DNA of 64,000 nucleotides from Varroa destructor (GCF_002443255.2 NW_019211454.1:4683858-4747857); one strand, 5' to 3'; shown: positions 24,772-37,752, counted from the first letter of the stretch. Translations and numbers: made by a program. Notes: generated by a model not told the origin, from the letters alone.

Positions 24772-25111
24772 GCTAGCTGTGCAGAGTTAGTAGGGAACGT
24801 GGTCGCTCAGTTATTGGAACAAAAACGTTGAAGCTGTGGAAAGGTAAGCATTTTTTAGCAAATGTTGTCCATCTATAAACGTCGACACCCAATCGTGATA
24901 TTTTGCTAATGGTCAGTGTTTTCTTAGGTGTAGTCCGCTTGTGCCGTAGTGTACGGAATACACTTTCAGGCTTGCGGGTTATTAATGAGGTTGCGGGGGA
25001 CATGACCCGTACATTTTCGTGTCTCATAATACGAAAAATACTTAGTAAATTGCGTTTACTAATGAAACAAATGAGGAACAATGTGGAGAGCATCGTGACT
25101 GAAGTAAATTG
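24772..25111 (+). CDS. Weak candidate terminal exons, unidentified
   Basis: A block from about 24777 to 24845 ending AAAG|GTAAGC and a block from about 24928 (TTTTCTTAG acceptor, branch-like GCTAAT upstream) to the TGA near 25111 join in phase across an 83-bp gap. They give a short basic protein end (RSVRNTLSGLRVINEVAGD and so on). No homologue is recognised, and the complementary strand is also open over 106 codons. Chance is a serious alternative. Confidence 0.15.
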
Positions 25112-25308
25112 AAATTTACGCTGTGATGCTTGCTGACGTCCTACTGAGTGATTTGTTTCCCTGATAAACAGAAAAGATACAAAGTGGTTTTAACCGTAAT
25201 CATTACTAGCAACTTCATATTAGCAAAACTAATTAGGCTATTTAAGCTTAATAGTGTATTAGCGATGAAATTCAATAAAGGTACACGTAGGTTTAAGTTT
25301 GTCTCGTA

Positions 25309-25344
25309 TTTATATATATATATATATATATACATATATATATA
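25309..25344. repeat. AT microsatellite
   Basis: TA repeat with one CA interruption. Confidence 0.93.
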
Positions 25345-28300
25345 GATGACAAAAAATCCGCATACATTTTAAAAGTTCTCTTTCTGTCGCAGATGTTCAA
25401 AACAAATGCCGTTATAATCAATACATCACGGTCAGCTATTAATTTGCGAACTTTAACCAACATTTTATATTGCGTTGAGGCGATGTCCGGCTCAGCTAAA
25501 ACCTTTGAATCTTCGGATGCCGTCGACCTTCTGGTGTATATTTCCGTTTCATATTCATGCATCTGTTAGCACTGTAAAATCAATTTTCTCTCTTGATTCG
25601 AGAAAAAAATTACTCTCGATTCACTCATGGTTTTTAAATAATTACCTCACGCTACATAATGACGCTACCTGTCTTCCGTGCTACGTCTCTGTGTCTCAAC
25701 TGCTCACAACAGCCGCTGCTGTTACAGGTTGTCACAATGAAGCCTTCAGCGATTGCCTGTGGAGCACTGGTTCTTTTTTCCAATATAATCAATGTGCATT
25801 TAAAATTCATTATAACAAAGAAGCCAAATTAATTGACGCGGATGTATAAGTCTTCATTTCTACGAAAACGTTCTCTCTTTCTAATCGGCGCTCGTTCGAT
25901 TTTGTCTGCACAAATTTCGCCGACTCTTCACAGATTTGTTTTTCTACCCTAAGAATGTAGACACCTGATTTTTACCGAGTAGGGCCAACCATTAATTCAA
26001 CCTGATCTTTATGCTTTAACGCCGGCAATCGCGCCAGGGGCTCCTTGCCAGCATATAGGCACCATCAAAAGTACCATTCGAAGGAAAATATAGTTCACAG
26101 AAAAACCTATTGAGCATAACAAAGGAAAGGAACATGAAAAAAAAGTATATGCACTGCAATTAATTATTGTTATTGTATTGTATTTGAAAAAACTCGTCTC
26201 ATTTAAATACATTATACGTCATGCACGGAGCCAGAAGCAACTCGTGGCTATAGTGAAATTGTGTTATGGCATCCCTAACACAGTATCCTTTAAACCGAAA
26301 CATAGCATGCTTCACTGACTTATTATTATACTCTCATCCAGTAGTTCTACAGGATCCGATCTTCAGGACGGTGCATGAGGGTCTCCATCCATACGATGTG
26401 GATTTGAGCTACGATTTTCAAGGCGTCATCAGTATCATCATAGCTCATTACAAAGCTATATCGTGGTAGAGCTTCTCTACATTAAATTGAAGCCAATCAT
26501 AGAAGGATGTTTATTAAACCTGTTTAAGGCACAGCCGTGTTTAACATGTGAGACTATTGTTGTTGTAAGGTTTTTATCCTTAAACAGGGGATTGGTTACG
26601 AACAAAAAGAACACTATAGCAACAATTAGATGAATTTACGTGCTAACTATTATTGCTAACGAATTGTTTTCGATTTCTTAATATAGAAAATATGATCCTT
26701 ACTTGGCTGCTAGTCGTTTTCTAGGTAGGCGCTTTTGGTCAATTGTCGACTTTGACGGATATAACACCTCAGTTTAAGTGAAGCGCGTCTCGATTCGAAG
26801 AACATATGTTATTTCAAGGTTCCTGAATCTCTAAAACTTTAATTCATCCGTTTCGCATATAAACGTCACTCTTCAAGCTACCATATCGATGCTGCGTCAA
26901 TCCACTAAAGTCCCATCTGAATTTAGATATGTACATATTACTAGTAATGTGTAATATTTATGGTACCTTATTATTACTGCCTGTTACTTTGGATCCTTAT
27001 GCGCTTGATACGTTCTACATGTAGGCTTTGTCTGAAAAGTACGTCTCAGCCGGTAAATTACTCCGGAAAAACGTTTCTCTCATTGTGGCAATCCGTCAAC
27101 ATCATACGCGGTCAATAACACGATGTTGGATTCCGCTTTTCGTCGGCTGCTGTAAATATGGAAACCGAGTAATAGTTCCTTTTTAAAAACGATGCCTAGT
27201 ATGATGTAACATTTATTTAATTGCCCCTGTCGTGTAGTATGTATACTAATAAATATATATCGTTACGTAAGTATGTGTGTAGATTTACCGTAGCTAAAGG
27301 GTGTGCGGGTAACGATGAGACTCACTAGCGATTGTCCATCAATAGGGAATGAAGATGCTTGTCTGTGAATGCGTTCATATTGTAAGAAGTTTTTCATTGT
27401 TAATAACAAACATGGTAATCGCTCTCTTTGTTACCCTCAGTCGACGTTTAGGGATAGTTATTGTAATTCGGGTGAGATGTGCTCAGTTATGTTCGAACTT
27501 CTTTTTTTAAACACAATAGCTATTGATAAACTTTCCTGGTATTTACGCTAGCCGTTTTGTAGATATCTAGCGGCGAAGGACTGCGGAACAAAGAGAACCT
27601 GGTAAGGAATTTAGTCGGACGGTATGTCAATGGTGCTGTGGAAACGGGTAGACTGAGGGCTACGAAATAATGATAAGTTCAAATTTGGGCGTAGACACAT
27701 TTTGTTTCGCGGTAGTAGCTGACAGTTCGAAATAATGCTTAATGTCGAAACTTCTGTATACATTAGGCAAAAGGCTGAAGCTTTTAGCGCCAGTGCCCCT
27801 TTGTTATGGAAGTCAACAAGTGTGCACGATATAATACAATTTCACTTTCAATTTGTAATTTCAGTATTTGGGCAAAACTCTTATCATTCGCAAAGGCTAC
27901 CAGTACCATTAAATTATAACTTAGATCGATAGGATTATCTGAGACTTATTCGATAATATAACGTTACGTATATATATATATAATGTGAAAAAGTAGACTT
28001 CATGCCAGATTTGTGTAAAAAGGAGATGTTTGAAAATTATGGCGATCTGGTCTTCAAGGACGCGTGAGGAAGGCCAGGTTCGAATCCGTACGTATACACA
28101 TTTCACTCAGTGCTGGAGTAGGCCAGCCATCCGAGGCAATACCTAATCGTTTAAATTCTGCATGTAAAGCTACACAAAAAAATTAGTCAAAGATCATGTT
28201 TTATTGACCAGGTAGGTAAATCCTTATTTTGCGGAGTTCTCGTCAGTTTTATCAATAATACTTTTTCATCACAAAGTAAAATATATTTCTATAAGTAATA

Positions 28301-29484
28301 ATAACAACAATCATACTTCGTCTACACCTATAAATGTTTATCTTGTATAATTAGCTTGACATTAGGTAGTCGACTTCAGAGATCTTTGTGATCTAGGTGG
28401 TAATCAGCTAGGTGGTAACCAGCATATAGAGATTTAGGTGTCGCTTTTGACGCCGATCTTAACTGCACGTTCATTTAGTTAAACATTACGAAGCGGCGTT
28501 ATGATTATCCAATCTTACGCGACGAACTTTTACCTCATGAAACCTTAACTTTTACTTGGCTTTCTATCAGACCCCAGTTGGTCCTAAATTGACATTGGTT
28601 TTTCCCTTCATAACAACACGGGTACCTTACAAAGTGCTCAGGGCCATTTAGCAAACTAGATAGCACCGAAATGCGGTGTCCTCCGTAAATCTATTAGCCT
28701 GCAAAAAATTGCAAAGTAAACAAGTTCCGGATGTTCAAACTATACAAGGACAACTCTTTTAGTTTTCGAAATTAAAGAAAAATCATTTTCTTAGTGGTAT
28801 CTGGCCATCAGTTCTCCAGAAGTAGCCACTCTTACCACTGTTACCAATTGGTTTTTATCACGCGATTAGGCCATGAAAACCGCTTTATGTCTTTATATTG
28901 TAGCCATTTTTCAAACCTCTTCGAACAAAGGGAACTTTCCATTGCATTAATACTGTATTGTAAACTAACGGTAAGCTTAACTATCTTCGCAGAGAATTTC
29001 TTTCGCAGAAGGTATTGAACTCAGGCTCCCATGCATATTTTTAAATTAAAAAATTCACACATTCATGCTTTGTATAAAGCGTTTGACACGAGCAGCCAAA
29101 TCATGAAACATCTACAACCTACTGAATGAATATTTCGAATTTCGCGCCTAAACTGCAACTCAAATCACAACTGATCCGATAATCTTATTTTGCTTGTCCT
29201 AAACAAACGGCTGATGTATTAGAATCTAATAATAATAGTAATAATAATCCATGCGATGTAGATTATAACCTGCAATTAAATTGACAATACAATACAGTGA
29301 AACGGCTACAGATAAACTGATGCAATGAACTAGAAAAACCAACCTAAGATGCTTTATCTGCTCCCATCGCTATAGTGGCTGAGGTAGAGGGTTTGAAAAT
29401 TAAAAATATAAATAAACGTTTCCAAACTCATTGTTTCCGCTAATCACCTGATATTACCATAAGTTTATATATTATTCTATTCTG

Positions 29485-29539
<55 letters not shown>

Positions 29540-32500
29540 GAAGCAGAATCATACAGCCATTCGAGTTACGTGTACACCTGTTCATGTTAGCGCACAGACT
29601 TAAGCGTCTGCATTAGCAACATGATTTTTACTTGTATACATTTTTAACGTATGACTCCCTTGTGGGAAGACGCAGTAGAAAATTCGAAATACTTCCTTGC
29701 CTCTCCAATTGGCCTTATAAGCAGGGCGAGCGCGTTCTCCGAAACGGCTCGACGGAGATACAGACAGCTGTTGGTCGAAACGATTCTCTTGGTACGCTGG
29801 TATTATTGTAAAAGATAGTCTGTGTGAGGTAAATCTTGTTGTGCCGTAAAATGTTTTTTAACTGGTTATTCAATCAGCAATCATGCTGCTATAGATATTG
29901 AATACTGACGTGAAATTAGCACGGAACTATGTCAGGTAGGAAATGCTTAATTCAAGCAAATGACGAAAAGTGTAGAAAACAAAAGACAAACTAGTCTATA
30001 ATTTTTTTTAATTCTGTGTGGATCATGTTCATTTCATAGTTGAGCAACACAGAAACAATTCAACTGCGCAAATGAATCAGATCTAAGAATTTTTTAACTA
30101 ATTATACTATTTGTGATTCGCTTTTTATTTACTTAATATATCAGTATATGAAAGCGCAGTGTAAGCCTCTTCTTTTTAGGATTGTTATTAGATGCCTCGA
30201 CCATGACGGGGTTGAGAGTGGACCGTAATTATAAATAAAACAGTGGACTAGTCCTTTCGAACTTATTAAACATTTTATTCATATTGAAATCATTTGTCTG
30301 CTATATGACTCAGCGTATTTCTTCATCGCGTCGACTCATATTGATCTTTGTAATGCGGAGCTCGTTTGAATTGTGCGGATCGTACTTCTAGTGGAACTCG
30401 CTCCAAAAGAATACACGCTGATTACGATTTAATGGCATTTGAGTAGGAAATTGTGAAATGTGCAATTACGCTGCTGGGTATGTACAGGGTGCTCAAAATT
30501 GTACGTAATCCTGCGGAAAATTAACGCTCAACCTTTTCAAAGGAATTCCGCGGCGCAATTAGTCTCTGTTCTTTGTTTTCGTCACTGTGTATTTAAATAA
30601 TGACATTTATTTTAAGATAGGAGTAGCAGTTTGGAAATGTCGACGACTTTAAACTTTAAATACTTTTGATACATTCTAAGATACTTTATCAGCATGCTTT
30701 GTCTTCCCTTGTTAACTAAAAATAAACTCATATGCCTACGTGTGAATGAGAATAAATTGCTTAAAGTTGCCTTTAAATTGTAACCATACATAGGGTAATT
30801 TCTTATACGGATGTGTAACATTCTAATTCAATGTATATATATACATATATATATTCTGGTAGCTTGGATAAAGCTTGATTGCACCCAAACAAAATAGTTC
30901 GAAACACTTTATAGAGTTGAACATAGTGATTATGTGATACCAATGACGTAACATAATTCAAGATAAAGAGATTAAACAATTTTAACTTTTGCCGACCTGA
31001 CTCGGTTTTTTAGATAAAGGGTAAAGAAGATAGCGATATCCCTAACTATCAGCCTTTGAAAAAAAGAAAGAGCTGGAAGTAAAACACTAGTAGTTACCTA
31101 GTTTAATATGAAGCCCTTTTTCACCGTTAGGCAATTAACGTTTCTCTGGGTTAGTGAAGCATTTATGAAGGCCATCCCGAGATAATCCAGTGTGCAGATT
31201 TCATACTCTTGTTTCGAATCGCTTGTACTTCAGAGCATGCCGCATATATTCAAACAGTTGTAGTCAGGTTGGGCATTGTCTGGATTAAATGAAGCATGGA
31301 AAAACGTTTCTCTAAAATATGTCATGATTTCGTGGGCCAACAGAATCTCGTGAAGTCAAATGTTTTCATACGATGAAATCATCTGGGCTGCTTTAGCCCG
31401 TTCCAGGACCTTCATCTTTTGAGTTTGTTGCTCGTTTTTACGAACTGAGTGAAGCTACAGCCTGAATTCAGATTCGACTAACTCTTTATAGCAACTGTCC
31501 GTGTTTAAGCTTATCCGGGGTCGAACTCTTTTGCACTAACGTTTGTTGTGAAGATCTTTTTGTCGTTTCCGATCATGTTCAAAAATGACCTTTCGTCATA
31601 TTGTGCAAACAATGATAGTGATATGATTGAGTGACTCGTGAGGGCACTTAATTTATGTGAGGCCCATTTTGCTGCCGTTAATATATTGGGCAAGGCCATG
31701 CAGACGATTTGTTGTGACAGTAAATACCGCTAACTGTATGTCTCTTTAGAGAATTCCTGATATGACTGCGCTGCAGGTTCACACGATTAAGTCTACGATC
31801 CATTGTTATCAGCTTTTTGACGGTCATCCGAAGATTCATAGTTTGTGGTTCAAGTGAGAGCCACAAGCCTTCAGCCTCAAAACGCTGAGAAACATTTTGA
31901 CAAATACTGCATAGCAGTCTCTAACATAATCCAACAATAAACTGCTATTGTCTCAACCGCACTTTTCCTGATGGGAAAATGGTAAAGAAGGCGGTATAAT
32001 ATCTGTAGTTATCAGCACACGGTTTGATCATACAGAAATCTGCTATGAACAAACTTCTGCGGCGACAAAAGCAGCATAACTAAAAGAGGGAGTTTGATAA
32101 GCAAAAATCTCCATAAGACGCACATGTAGAAACGCAATTCAATATATGAATAGCAAAATGCCATGAGCTAATAAACAAACAGAACTTTGTCTGGCCAACT
32201 ATCCGACCTCTTTTTTTCTTAGAGCTACATGTCCATATATATAAAGCGTGCGATGCGTGTTACGGTAAAATTTGGTAAATAGCTTTGTGAACTTGAACAA
32301 TTTCTTCTTACCTATCCACAGTTTCCGTGGTTTAAAACTTAACCTTCCAAGCAACGTATGTAATAATTCCAGTGAATGCTATCCTGTATTAATGCTAGCA
32401 GTCCTATACGTTGATCGCTATTTCTACTAGTATAGTACATCTTAGTGTAGTGAAGTTTCAGTTTCACAGATAATTTCAACATTTCACCATGAGTCTCTGT

Positions 32501-34110
32501 GAACACGGAGTCCCGCCTCACCCTTCATCCGTTATGGGCGATTTACTTTTAAAAAAACTAGTCAAACGAGACACCACACAATTGGTTGCTTTCCGCCGCT
32601 CTAATTAAAAGGTAACAGAGCATTTATTAGATGGAAGGCCTTAGCAGAATATACCCATATTTAAAGAACGTTTTTTGTTACCAGCCGATGTCATGAGTTT
32701 CAGGCACTCGACAGATGGAAGGTGGTATCATAGCAAATCAATACCGAAGTCCGCAAATTATACCGCCAATCATCAATATAGTTGTATCGCTCCGGTCAAG
32801 CTGGGAAGTATCCAAGCTATCTGTTCATCTTTGACCAAAGCCCTTACGCATTGACACACGCTTGTGGTACTGGGTTTAAGATCAATTCGACAGAAGCATA
32901 CGCAAGTGGGTTAGCTGATACATTTCTGTATATTTTTCTGAAAATATTTCAGTTGCGTAATCCAGCTGTTTTCCGCATCCGAAAGATTTTCCCGATTTTA
33001 TTATTCTCAATTTATTTATATTTATTATTATAACTATAGTTTTATTGCCAATTAGCAGACTTAATATACGAGGGGTGGTACTCGTGCTATACACATTCTA
33101 TGCTAATACTTAAAAAATTTGCAAATGTTTTCTAAAGGAACCAGACCCTCTGTTCCGATATCAGATAAACGACGTTAAAGCCCTTGCCGTCGAGTAAGAA
33201 TCTGCCTCGCTAATCAGCAATGCAGGGAAACTAGTCAAACATGTGTTGTGATCCGTCGTTCGAGACTTCATCGTAAATACACTGTGTTACCATCTGAAAA
33301 AAAACCATTTTAAAAAACTACGACTATAAATAAGCGACGCGCAACTTGTCCTTCGCCATTACTAATCTAATTATTATTTCTTTTTACAATGATTATTAGC
33401 TGCAGTGGAGAGGCCTAGTAGCTCCTCTCTTTAAAAAAGAGTTATTCAACAACGTTAAAATCATTGGAGAAGATTTTTGATTTGGGCTAGAAACTCGGAT
33501 TTTTCAAGAAATGATTTTTTCGCATCTGTTCGGCCGCGGAAATCCACAAAATACAATTAATATCTAACTCTCGCTTTGTACACTAATTTATAAATATATA
33601 TGTATACAATCGGATTATATTTTAATATAATTACGTTTTTTTCACATAGAATTATCTAAAAGTGACTCCTAAATTACTTTTTGAGTGTGTTCTATCTATG
33701 CGCACAGTTTTTGCTGTCAAGGCATGGCAAGGCAAGGCAAGCCACCGAGCGCGCCATCTAAACTAAAATTAGGATCACTATCGTATCGAGTTTTTAAACG
33801 GACGTCCTTCGTCGCAGAAATGCAGTTTCTACGATATAGATTATCTGTACCGTGTAAAGCTTAAGAACTACTGAGAGCTGCATGAACATACCTGAGAAGT
33901 AGATGTTGATTTTAAGCTTTTAGCTACGATTTCTGAACCATGAAATCTGGAATCTTCATTTTTATTTTCTTCGCTTAACTTGTAAGTTTCGCCTAAAGTC
34001 AGAAAAAATACATATTGGTTTAGCCCAGGTTCGGTTGGACCTAGCTCGGTCGAAACAGATGCTTCGATCCGTTAGTTGCAGCTGGGTAATCTGATCTACT
34101 GGCGTCAAAA
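25345..34110. other. Intergenic DNA upstream of NIF3L1
   Basis: No exon, RNA gene or recognisable element. It contains a 15-bp tandem duplication at about 28391-28424 (AGCTAGGTGGTAAYC unit) and a GGCAA tetra/pentanucleotide run at 33721-33742, 380 bp before the NIF3L1 start codon. No clear TATA box or initiator for NIF3L1 was picked out. Confidence 0.55.
29482..29540. repeat. Long AT microsatellite flanked by an inverted repeat
   Basis: About 24 AT units (29489-29536) bracketed by CTGAATAT on the left and ATATTCAG on the right, so the whole tract is a perfect palindrome able to extrude as a cruciform. Confidence 0.92.
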
Positions 34111-34125
34111 TTTCAGGCTGCCGCT

Positions 34126-34239
34126 ATGGAATTATCGAAAGTTGTAGGATTTCTTAGACGGTTTGCTCCAATTGAACTCGCCGAAACTTGGGACAACGTT
34201 GGATTACTGCTGGAACCGACAGTATGTCGTGTTCAAAAG
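34126..34239 (+). CDS. NIF3L1: NIF3L1 exon 1
   Basis: Starts at ATG in the context CCGCTATGG and ends AAG|GTGCGA, phase 0. It encodes the N-terminal helix and the WDNVGLLLEP strand. A TTTCAG at 34111-34116, ten bases before the ATG, is a possible 3' splice site, so an upstream non-coding leader exon may exist. Confidence 0.93.
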
Positions 34240-37200
34240 GTGCGAACCGTTTAGAACTGACACGGAAGTAAATGACATGAGACAGATCAGGAAACAGTAT
34301 CAGATTCGACTTTGTGTCGGCCTGTACGCGGGACAAAATGAGTGCCTTCTTCTTCTTCGACTGAAACATTTACCACTGTTACAATCTAAATTAAGTATCA
34401 GCTTATTTCCAAATTTCTGCTTTAAACTAATTATTGCCACAATCCATTCTAACAGTGTCATACATTTTTATGTTGTTTACCTATCACAGCACAGTTATTC
34501 TATCGTTTCGTTTTCGTCGAAAATAGAACTTGTCGAGACTCTTTAGATCTCCTGCATCTGGCCGTATTGCCAATTTAACGAGCCTATTGAATAAATCCAA
34601 TGTAAAATTTTTTGCTTCATGTCATTTCTTGGGAATTTTAAGTTTAGAAAATCAGCTAAAAGTTAAAAGTGCTTTGACTAAGTTTCATAAACAGTATCTC
34701 TTAAAATTTCGATATTATATATTACCATTCGCAGGTACTTCTCACGAATGATCTCACCGAATCTGTCGTTGATGAGGCTGTTAATTCGAAAGCAAACCTA
34801 ATCGTGTCCTATCATCCTCTAATTTTCTTCCCAGTGAAGAGGATTTGCCAAGATACATGGAAATCTCGAATTATAGTCCGTATGTTGTTTACTATAGTAT
34901 ATTATGGTGAAACAATAGTTTAGCGTTCTAGATTTGCTGACTCGATGCGTGCGCTTTTTGAGACAGTCTTGTCACCTAAAAAATATAAATCAATATCTGC
35001 GTGTTTTAGGCGAAAACTATTATCGAATTGGCCTAATGTAATTGTAATAGCGTCCACTGTTTTTAAAAGATTCCACTTTGAATTCGATTCCATGAAATAT
35101 GCACACGTAAATATATAGGGAGTTGATCGTTATGTACACGTTCGATTATCTGTAGCTTCAAAGGCGTCTGGCAAAGGCGTCTGGCGTGCAAGCTTTTAGT
35201 ACGATCGCTCATCATGGCTTTTAGCGGCTCTCACGTAATACACTTTCGGTGGCTCCCAACAGCCGTTCTACAGGCCGAGCATTGTCTAAAACCATTACGC
35301 GGTTCTATATATTCTATGTGTGTATATTATAGGTTGCCTCGAAAACCGTATCGCGGTGTACTCGCCACATACTTCGTGGGACCACGTCCACGGAGGCGTA
35401 AACGATTGGTTAGCGAAGGCTTTTAACCAACATCCTCTCAAGGTTGATCCCCTAAGAAACCAACAATATTGTCACCCCGCTAAGATCGATACTATTGTTT
35501 GCGATATAGTTTTTTCAGTTAGACGTTTAGATAATTATAGTTGATAAGATCACGTCTTTGTAGTAACTATGAATTGAGAACATGTAGGCGCGAAACATTG
35601 TCTTTTGTGGTGCCAGATTTGTGCAGCCAGATCTAGTGGTCGTTGCCTGCGAATTAAGCTTAGCCGAGACCTAAAATTACAGATAGACATTATTCTAGTA
35701 ATAACTTAATAAACCCTTAGTTTGAATTGAGATGTTGAACAGCATTAACTGCCCTAAATAACTTACAGATCGATGATATTCAGCAATTGAAAGCGTTGCC
35801 ACAGGATCTGCCGGAAGGATTCCCCGGTGCTGGCATAGGGCGAAAATTAACGCTGGAGAAACCAGTGTCATTTGAGGTGGGCCGTATAATATCATTATCT
35901 ATTATTTCTCCGTTGTTTAGAACTGTTGCATTAACCCTTATACTTTTTGTTAGCAAACAAAAACTCTATTTCGCATTAACGGGAATATAAAACATACGCA
36001 ACAGATAAAAATAAGCTAAAAAAGACAAACTTCTATCAGAAAAAATTGACGAAGCTATGTGCGTTTTCGACATACTAGATTAAACCTAGTTTGACAAGTT
36101 TATAGATTGCTAAAGGCTTACCTATTAGTTCCGTTATTGCTTCATGCCAATAGGATGCACTCCGTATGGTAAAACAACACGTCAGACTCGAACGCGTTCG
36201 GGTGGCTCGACCGCTCCAAGTTAAGCAGATCCAACATATAGGGCTCTGCGCAGGCTCCGGCGTATCTTTGATGCGACTCGTGCCACATGGAACATTCGAC
36301 CTGATACTCACTGGAGAGATGTCACACCATGATACACTTGATTTCGTACAAAATGGTCTGTTACTATGGGTACGACAGTGTGCATTTTTCAACTAATAGA
36401 GTATGCAACAGTAGATAAATGCGTTGAAGTAACTCTAGTTAAGAAGTTAAAGTCTTTCATTTAGAAACGAAAGTTCATTGTGGTATATCTAATTTGAGAA
36501 CTACAGTCTTAAGCGTGACAAGTTTGTTCGTTCCCTTTGTCACATTCACTGTTGTGAATAGGGCTCATATTGTTTCTCTACTGACGTTACGCTTCGCTAA
36601 TCCCGGCAGCGGGAGCCGGCGCTAGACGGTCTCACACACAGAGAAGCGAATCAGAGCATTCGTAGAAAAGTTCTACGAAAAGTTTACTTGCTTCACAACA
36701 GCGAGAAAAGTCATTTAATTTTTAAAAGCGAATTTACCGCACTTCGTAGTGGTGTTAGCCATCTTGAAAATGCTTAGCGGCGCTACCGGACGTCAAACTC
36801 ATAAGAGTTTATTAACATTGTTACCCTGTTCCGATCTAGAGCTAAAGTATTTACGCAAATAGGCTATGTAGTTCAATAATAACGTCGTGCGAAGGCCGTA
36901 GCTTTTATTTATCATGTCAGGTTGATACTGACATATGGCATTTAATAAAATTGATGACGTACGAACAAAGCCCAATATCTGTGCTTGAAATGTTGAGTTC
37001 TTTTAAAGTAAATATTCCACTTCTCACAGTCACATTTATATTTTCTTTTTTCAACGTATTTCAAAGGTTCATCTTTGCTTTGTTACATCTTTCATTTTAG
37101 GAAGTTACGTGATACTTTGCGAACATTCCAACACAGAAAGAGGATTCCTTCGGGAATTTAAGGTAAGTCTTGCCAAGAATAGATTGATATATATATATCA

Positions 37201-37657
37201 ATGTAACAACAGAAGCAGTACTGATTAAAATGCATGAAAAAAACAGTAATATTTGTTAAAACCTCCAGGTCTTATTTTGTTTTTTTCGGGTAATGGGGCC
37301 ACTGCGGGTGATAAATGCAAAACCTTGGTGGTACAAAATGTTCTTTTCTATTTTTTCCCCTTTATGTTAACCTCTGTGATGTCCATTAAGGTAATCGCTG
37401 CAAGTTAAATAGTTAACCCCCTTAAGCGCAAATACTGCAAAGATTTATGAAGCCCTGTTTATATTTTGTAAAAAATATTGTAAAAAACTTAAACAATTTT
37501 TAGAGTTTCTTCAGATGTAACAGTTTACGTCGCTGTAAGTTGATTGTATTTTTGCCCGGCATTGTCTGTTGCGATTTTTCAGGGTGTCCTCGAGGAAGAG
37601 CTTCATTTAGAAGTCGAAGTATCGACAGTTGATCGTGACCCGTTGAACGTTGAGTGA
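34126..37657 (+). CDS. NIF3L1: NIF3-like protein 1, complete seven-exon gene
   Basis: NIF3/DUF34 family protein: a conserved two-metal-site fold of poorly known biochemical function, reported to interact with transcriptional regulators in animals. Coding exons are 34126-34239, 34735-34879, 35333-35442, 35769-35876, 36154-36355, 37101-37162 and 37583-37657. The phases all match and give 271 codons plus TGA, close to arthropod family length. The protein opens MELSKVVGFLRRFAPIELAE and TWDNVGLLLEP, the family's WDNVGL signature. Metal-site motifs are present: SYHPLIFF, YSPHTSWD, CAGSG, TGEMSHHDTLD and ILCEHSNTERGFL. It ends DRDPLNVE, matching the family's (D/S)RDP(L/F). The start ATG at 34126 is the only Met before WDNVGL. 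The donor of exon 3 (AAG|GTTGAT) is the weakest boundary. Confidence 0.95.
34735..34879 (+). CDS. NIF3L1: NIF3L1 exon 2
   Basis: Acceptor ATTCGCAG and donor GTATGT, one base over at the end. It encodes VLLTNDLTESVVDEAVNSKA, then IVSYHPLIFFPVKRI with a metal-ligand His, then QDTWKSRI. Strong match to human LTNDLTEEVMEEV and SYHPPIFRPMKRI. Confidence 0.95.
35333..35442 (+). CDS. NIF3L1: NIF3L1 exon 3
   Basis: Acceptor TATTATAG; the first two bases complete the Arg codon. It encodes CLENRIAVYSPHTSWDHVHG and GVNDWLAKAFNQHPLK, with the metal-site His and Asp. The downstream boundary AAG|GTTGAT is chosen for phase (0) and position; the frame stays open to about 35543, so a longer exon cannot be excluded. 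Confidence 0.88.
35769..35876 (+). CDS. NIF3L1: NIF3L1 exon 4
   Basis: Acceptor AACTTACAG and donor GTGGGC, phase 0 at both ends. It encodes IDDIQQLKALPQDLPEGFPG, then AGIGRKLTLEKPVSFE, matching the GxGRLxxLxxPVTL linker of the family. The large middle insertion of human and bacterial homologues is absent, as in shorter arthropod proteins. Confidence 0.85.
36154..36355 (+). CDS. NIF3L1: NIF3L1 exon 5
   Basis: Acceptor TGCCAATAG and donor GTCTGT, which leaves one base over. It encodes DALRMVKQHVRLERVRVARP, IGLCAGSGVSLMRL, then FDLILTGEMSHHDTLDFVQN. The CAGSG loop and GEMSHHD metal motif are diagnostic of the family. Confidence 0.94.
36530..36800. other. GC-richer insert in NIF3L1 intron 5
   Basis: The 745-bp intron 5 contains a block with CCCGGCAGCGGGAGCCGGCGC and, further on, GCCATCTTG (36758-36766, a YY1-type core) and GGCGGCGCTACCGG-like sequence, unlike the AT-rich flanks. 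It could be an alternative promoter, an enhancer or an inserted element. Confidence 0.3.
37101..37162 (+). CDS. NIF3L1: NIF3L1 exon 6
   Basis: Acceptor TTCATTTTAG and strong donor AAG|GTAAGT; phase 2 in, phase 0 out. The split Gly codon joins exon 5 correctly. It encodes SYVILCEHSNTERGFLREFK, nearly identical to the human motif. Confidence 0.95.
37583..37657 (+). CDS. NIF3L1: NIF3L1 exon 7 (terminal)
   Basis: Acceptor GATTTTTCAG, phase 0, stop TGA at 37655-37657. It encodes GVLEEELHLEVEVSTVDRDP then LNVE, the conserved C-terminus. Confidence 0.94.
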   Translation, partial: GVLEEELHLEVEVSTVDRDPLNVE

Positions 37658-37746
37658 TAACAAACAATGGGCGGGCACTTGTGCCGGGTTGATCAGTACT
37701 GTTACAGAGAGAGCGACCCGCTGTATAAAACGAATACATCGTTGAA

Positions 37747-37752
37747 AATAAA
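37747..37752 (+). terminator. Polyadenylation signal for NIF3L1
   Basis: AATAAA 90 bp after the NIF3L1 stop codon, followed by T/GT-rich sequence (GTGTTTGTTTAG, then TTGCTTTTTTC) suited to a downstream element. The short 3' UTR this implies is inferred. Confidence 0.65.

Noticed and set aside
28060..28095. GGTTCGAATCC, resembling a tRNA B box
   Set aside because: The flanking bases do not form a T stem, and no acceptor stem or A box is found at the right distance.
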